6,906 nt of DNA from Phycisphaerales bacterium UBA2396 (lineage in GTDB: Bacteria; Planctomycetota; Phycisphaerae; Phycisphaerales; UBA1924). The notes under the pieces are model-generated. The model was not told the origin of the DNA. It ran no database searches and saw nothing but the letters and a program-made list of their open reading frames with translations. The DNA lies in contig DDSG01000064.1 of assembly GCA_002343325.1 (NCBI GenBank), positions 19,721 to 26,626 on the forward strand. Direction: 5' to 3'. This document shows, one piece after another, positions 6,649-6,906 of this stretch; the first letter of the stretch is position 1, and every line of letters begins with the position of its first letter. Made by a program: the position numbers and the translations under genes.

Positions 6649-6690
6649 GCAGGGGTCGCGATGGCGACGCTTACTCGGGAGCGCCCCTGC
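6649..6690. repeat. Branched inverted-repeat structure upstream of the transposase (candidate left end)
   Basis: GCAGGGG (6649-6655) pairs with CCCCTGC (6684-6690). Inside it two alternative or side-by-side stems are possible: GTCGC/GCGAC (6655-6659 with 6664-6668) and CGCT/AGCG (6668-6671 with 6680-6683). The outcome is a branched fold directly upstream of the transposase promoter, the place where an IS200 left-end hairpin is expected. Confidence 0.5.
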
Positions 6691-6691
6691 T

Positions 6692-6706
6692 GAGCCCGCA
6701 GGGCTC
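6692..6706. repeat. Array hairpin A
   Basis: GAGCCC (6692-6697) pairs with GGGCTC (6701-6706); loop GCA. Confidence 0.75.
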
Positions 6707-6717
6707 GAATGACAGAG

Positions 6718-6736
6718 CCGGGGGCAACGCCCCCGG
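6718..6736. repeat. Array hairpin B
   Basis: CCGGGGGC (6718-6725) pairs with GCCCCCGG (6729-6736); loop AAC. Two further pairs (one G-T) extend the stem to 6716-6738. Its stem is identical to that of the hairpin at 6851-6869. Confidence 0.8.
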
Positions 6737-6755
6737 TTGGCGCGTCGCAAGAGCA

Positions 6756-6772
6756 CGACCCCGCAGGGGTCG
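6756..6772. repeat. Array hairpin C
   Basis: CGACCCC (6756-6762) pairs with GGGGTCG (6766-6772); loop GCA. Its right half, GCAGGGGTCG, is repeated exactly at 6649-6658, and it overlaps the 17-nt direct repeat shared with the transposase stop region. Confidence 0.8.
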
Positions 6773-6776
6773 GATC
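6760..6776 (+). repeat. Direct repeat copy in the hairpin array
   Basis: CCCGCAGGGGTCGGATC, 16/17 identical and in the same orientation as the copy at 6166-6182 on the other side of the transposase gene. Confidence 0.7.
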
Positions 6777-6798
6777 GCGCGTAACGATGGCGAACCGT

Positions 6799-6817
6799 CC
6801 GACCCTTGCAGGGTCGG
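6799..6817. repeat. Array hairpin D
   Basis: CCGACCCT (6799-6806) pairs with AGGGTCGG (6810-6817); loop TGC. Confidence 0.8.
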
Positions 6818-6829
6818 TTGAAGACGGGA

Positions 6830-6845
6830 GGGGGGGGGGGGGGGG
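6830..6845 (+). repeat. Homopolymer run of 16 G
   Basis: An uninterrupted G16 tract, preceded by GGGA. It lies in non-coding sequence between array hairpins D and E. The length may vary in the population, or may be a sequencing or assembly error. Confidence 0.85.
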
Positions 6846-6850
6846 ATCCA

Positions 6851-6869
6851 CCGGGGGCGGTGCCCCCGG
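6851..6869. repeat. Array hairpin E
   Basis: CCGGGGGC (6851-6858) pairs with GCCCCCGG (6862-6869); loop GGT. The stem is the same as at 6718-6736 while the loop is different. Confidence 0.8.
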
Positions 6870-6879
6870 CTCCGTGATG

Positions 6880-6896
6880 GCAGCCCTACGGGCTGC
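6880..6896. repeat. Array hairpin F
   Basis: GCAGCCC (6880-6886) pairs with GGGCTGC (6890-6896); loop TAC. The array may continue past the window end. Confidence 0.75.
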
Positions 6897-6906
6897 TGCG
6901 CGGGGC

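Larger units (their letters stand above)
6166..6776 (-). mobile_element. IS200-like element (tentative limits set by bracketing repeats)
   Basis: The span contains one transposase gene, hairpins on both sides and the 16/17 direct repeat at each border. IS200-family elements carry only tnpA and have subterminal hairpins instead of terminal inverted repeats, which fits. The true cleavage sites cannot be seen from one copy: the right end might instead be beyond the 13-bp hairpin at 6096-6126, and the left end might be close to 6690. A domesticated transposase next to REP-like sequences is an alternative to a live insertion sequence. Confidence 0.45.

Noticed and set aside
6634..6756. N-terminal extension of the transposase
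   Set aside because: The 41 extra residues are translated from the hairpin region and lack similarity to Y1 transposases, which start near MAQTLTRLLLHIVFS.
6692..6896. CRISPR array
   Set aside because: The palindromes differ from each other, spacing is irregular, and there are no constant repeats or cas genes.

Overview
The window is about 70% GC and is consistent with a GC-rich planctomycete-like bacterium, possibly Phycisphaerae. This placement is an inference from composition and protein families, not from a marker gene. Every gene I can support lies on the minus strand, so the region is best read from high to low coordinates. Long plus-strand ORFs opposite them are shadows typical of GC-rich codon usage.

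From right to left: (1) 6640-6906 is a non-coding tract packed with short perfect hairpins, almost all with 3-nt loops, interrupted by a run of 16 G. (2) 6181-6633 encodes an intact IS200-like HUH/Y1 transposase of 150 aa with no TnpB partner. Its base composition is visibly less GC-rich than the neighbours. A 17-nt motif found in the hairpin tract recurs (16/17) at the transposase stop codon, so the gene is bracketed by direct repeats. (3) 5722-6180 has no convincing gene but holds a perfect 13-bp inverted repeat. (4) 5371-5721 encodes a small RNHCP-family zinc-binding protein. (5) 3652-5313 encodes the double-GTPase ribosome assembly factor Der, enlarged by two insertions and a C-terminal tail. 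(6) 2462-3562 and 1355-2455 form a tight two-gene operon: an SPFH protein with a C-terminal GYF_2 domain, then a protein with two zinc ribbons and one C-terminal membrane segment. (7) 1009-1354 is the leader region of clpC. (8) 1-1008 is the N-terminal 336 residues of the ClpC AAA+ unfoldase, cut by the window edge.

Functionally, the left part is housekeeping and stress maintenance: protein quality control (ClpC), a probable membrane-surface or envelope-stress module (SPFH plus zinc-ribbon membrane protein, resembling the Bacillus YdjG/YdjI pair but with no PspA in view) and ribosome biogenesis (Der). The right end is a mobile-element locus in which a single-strand transposase sits beside a REP-like palindrome array. 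The SPFH/zinc-ribbon pair and the transposase/hairpin association are the two parts most worth following up.
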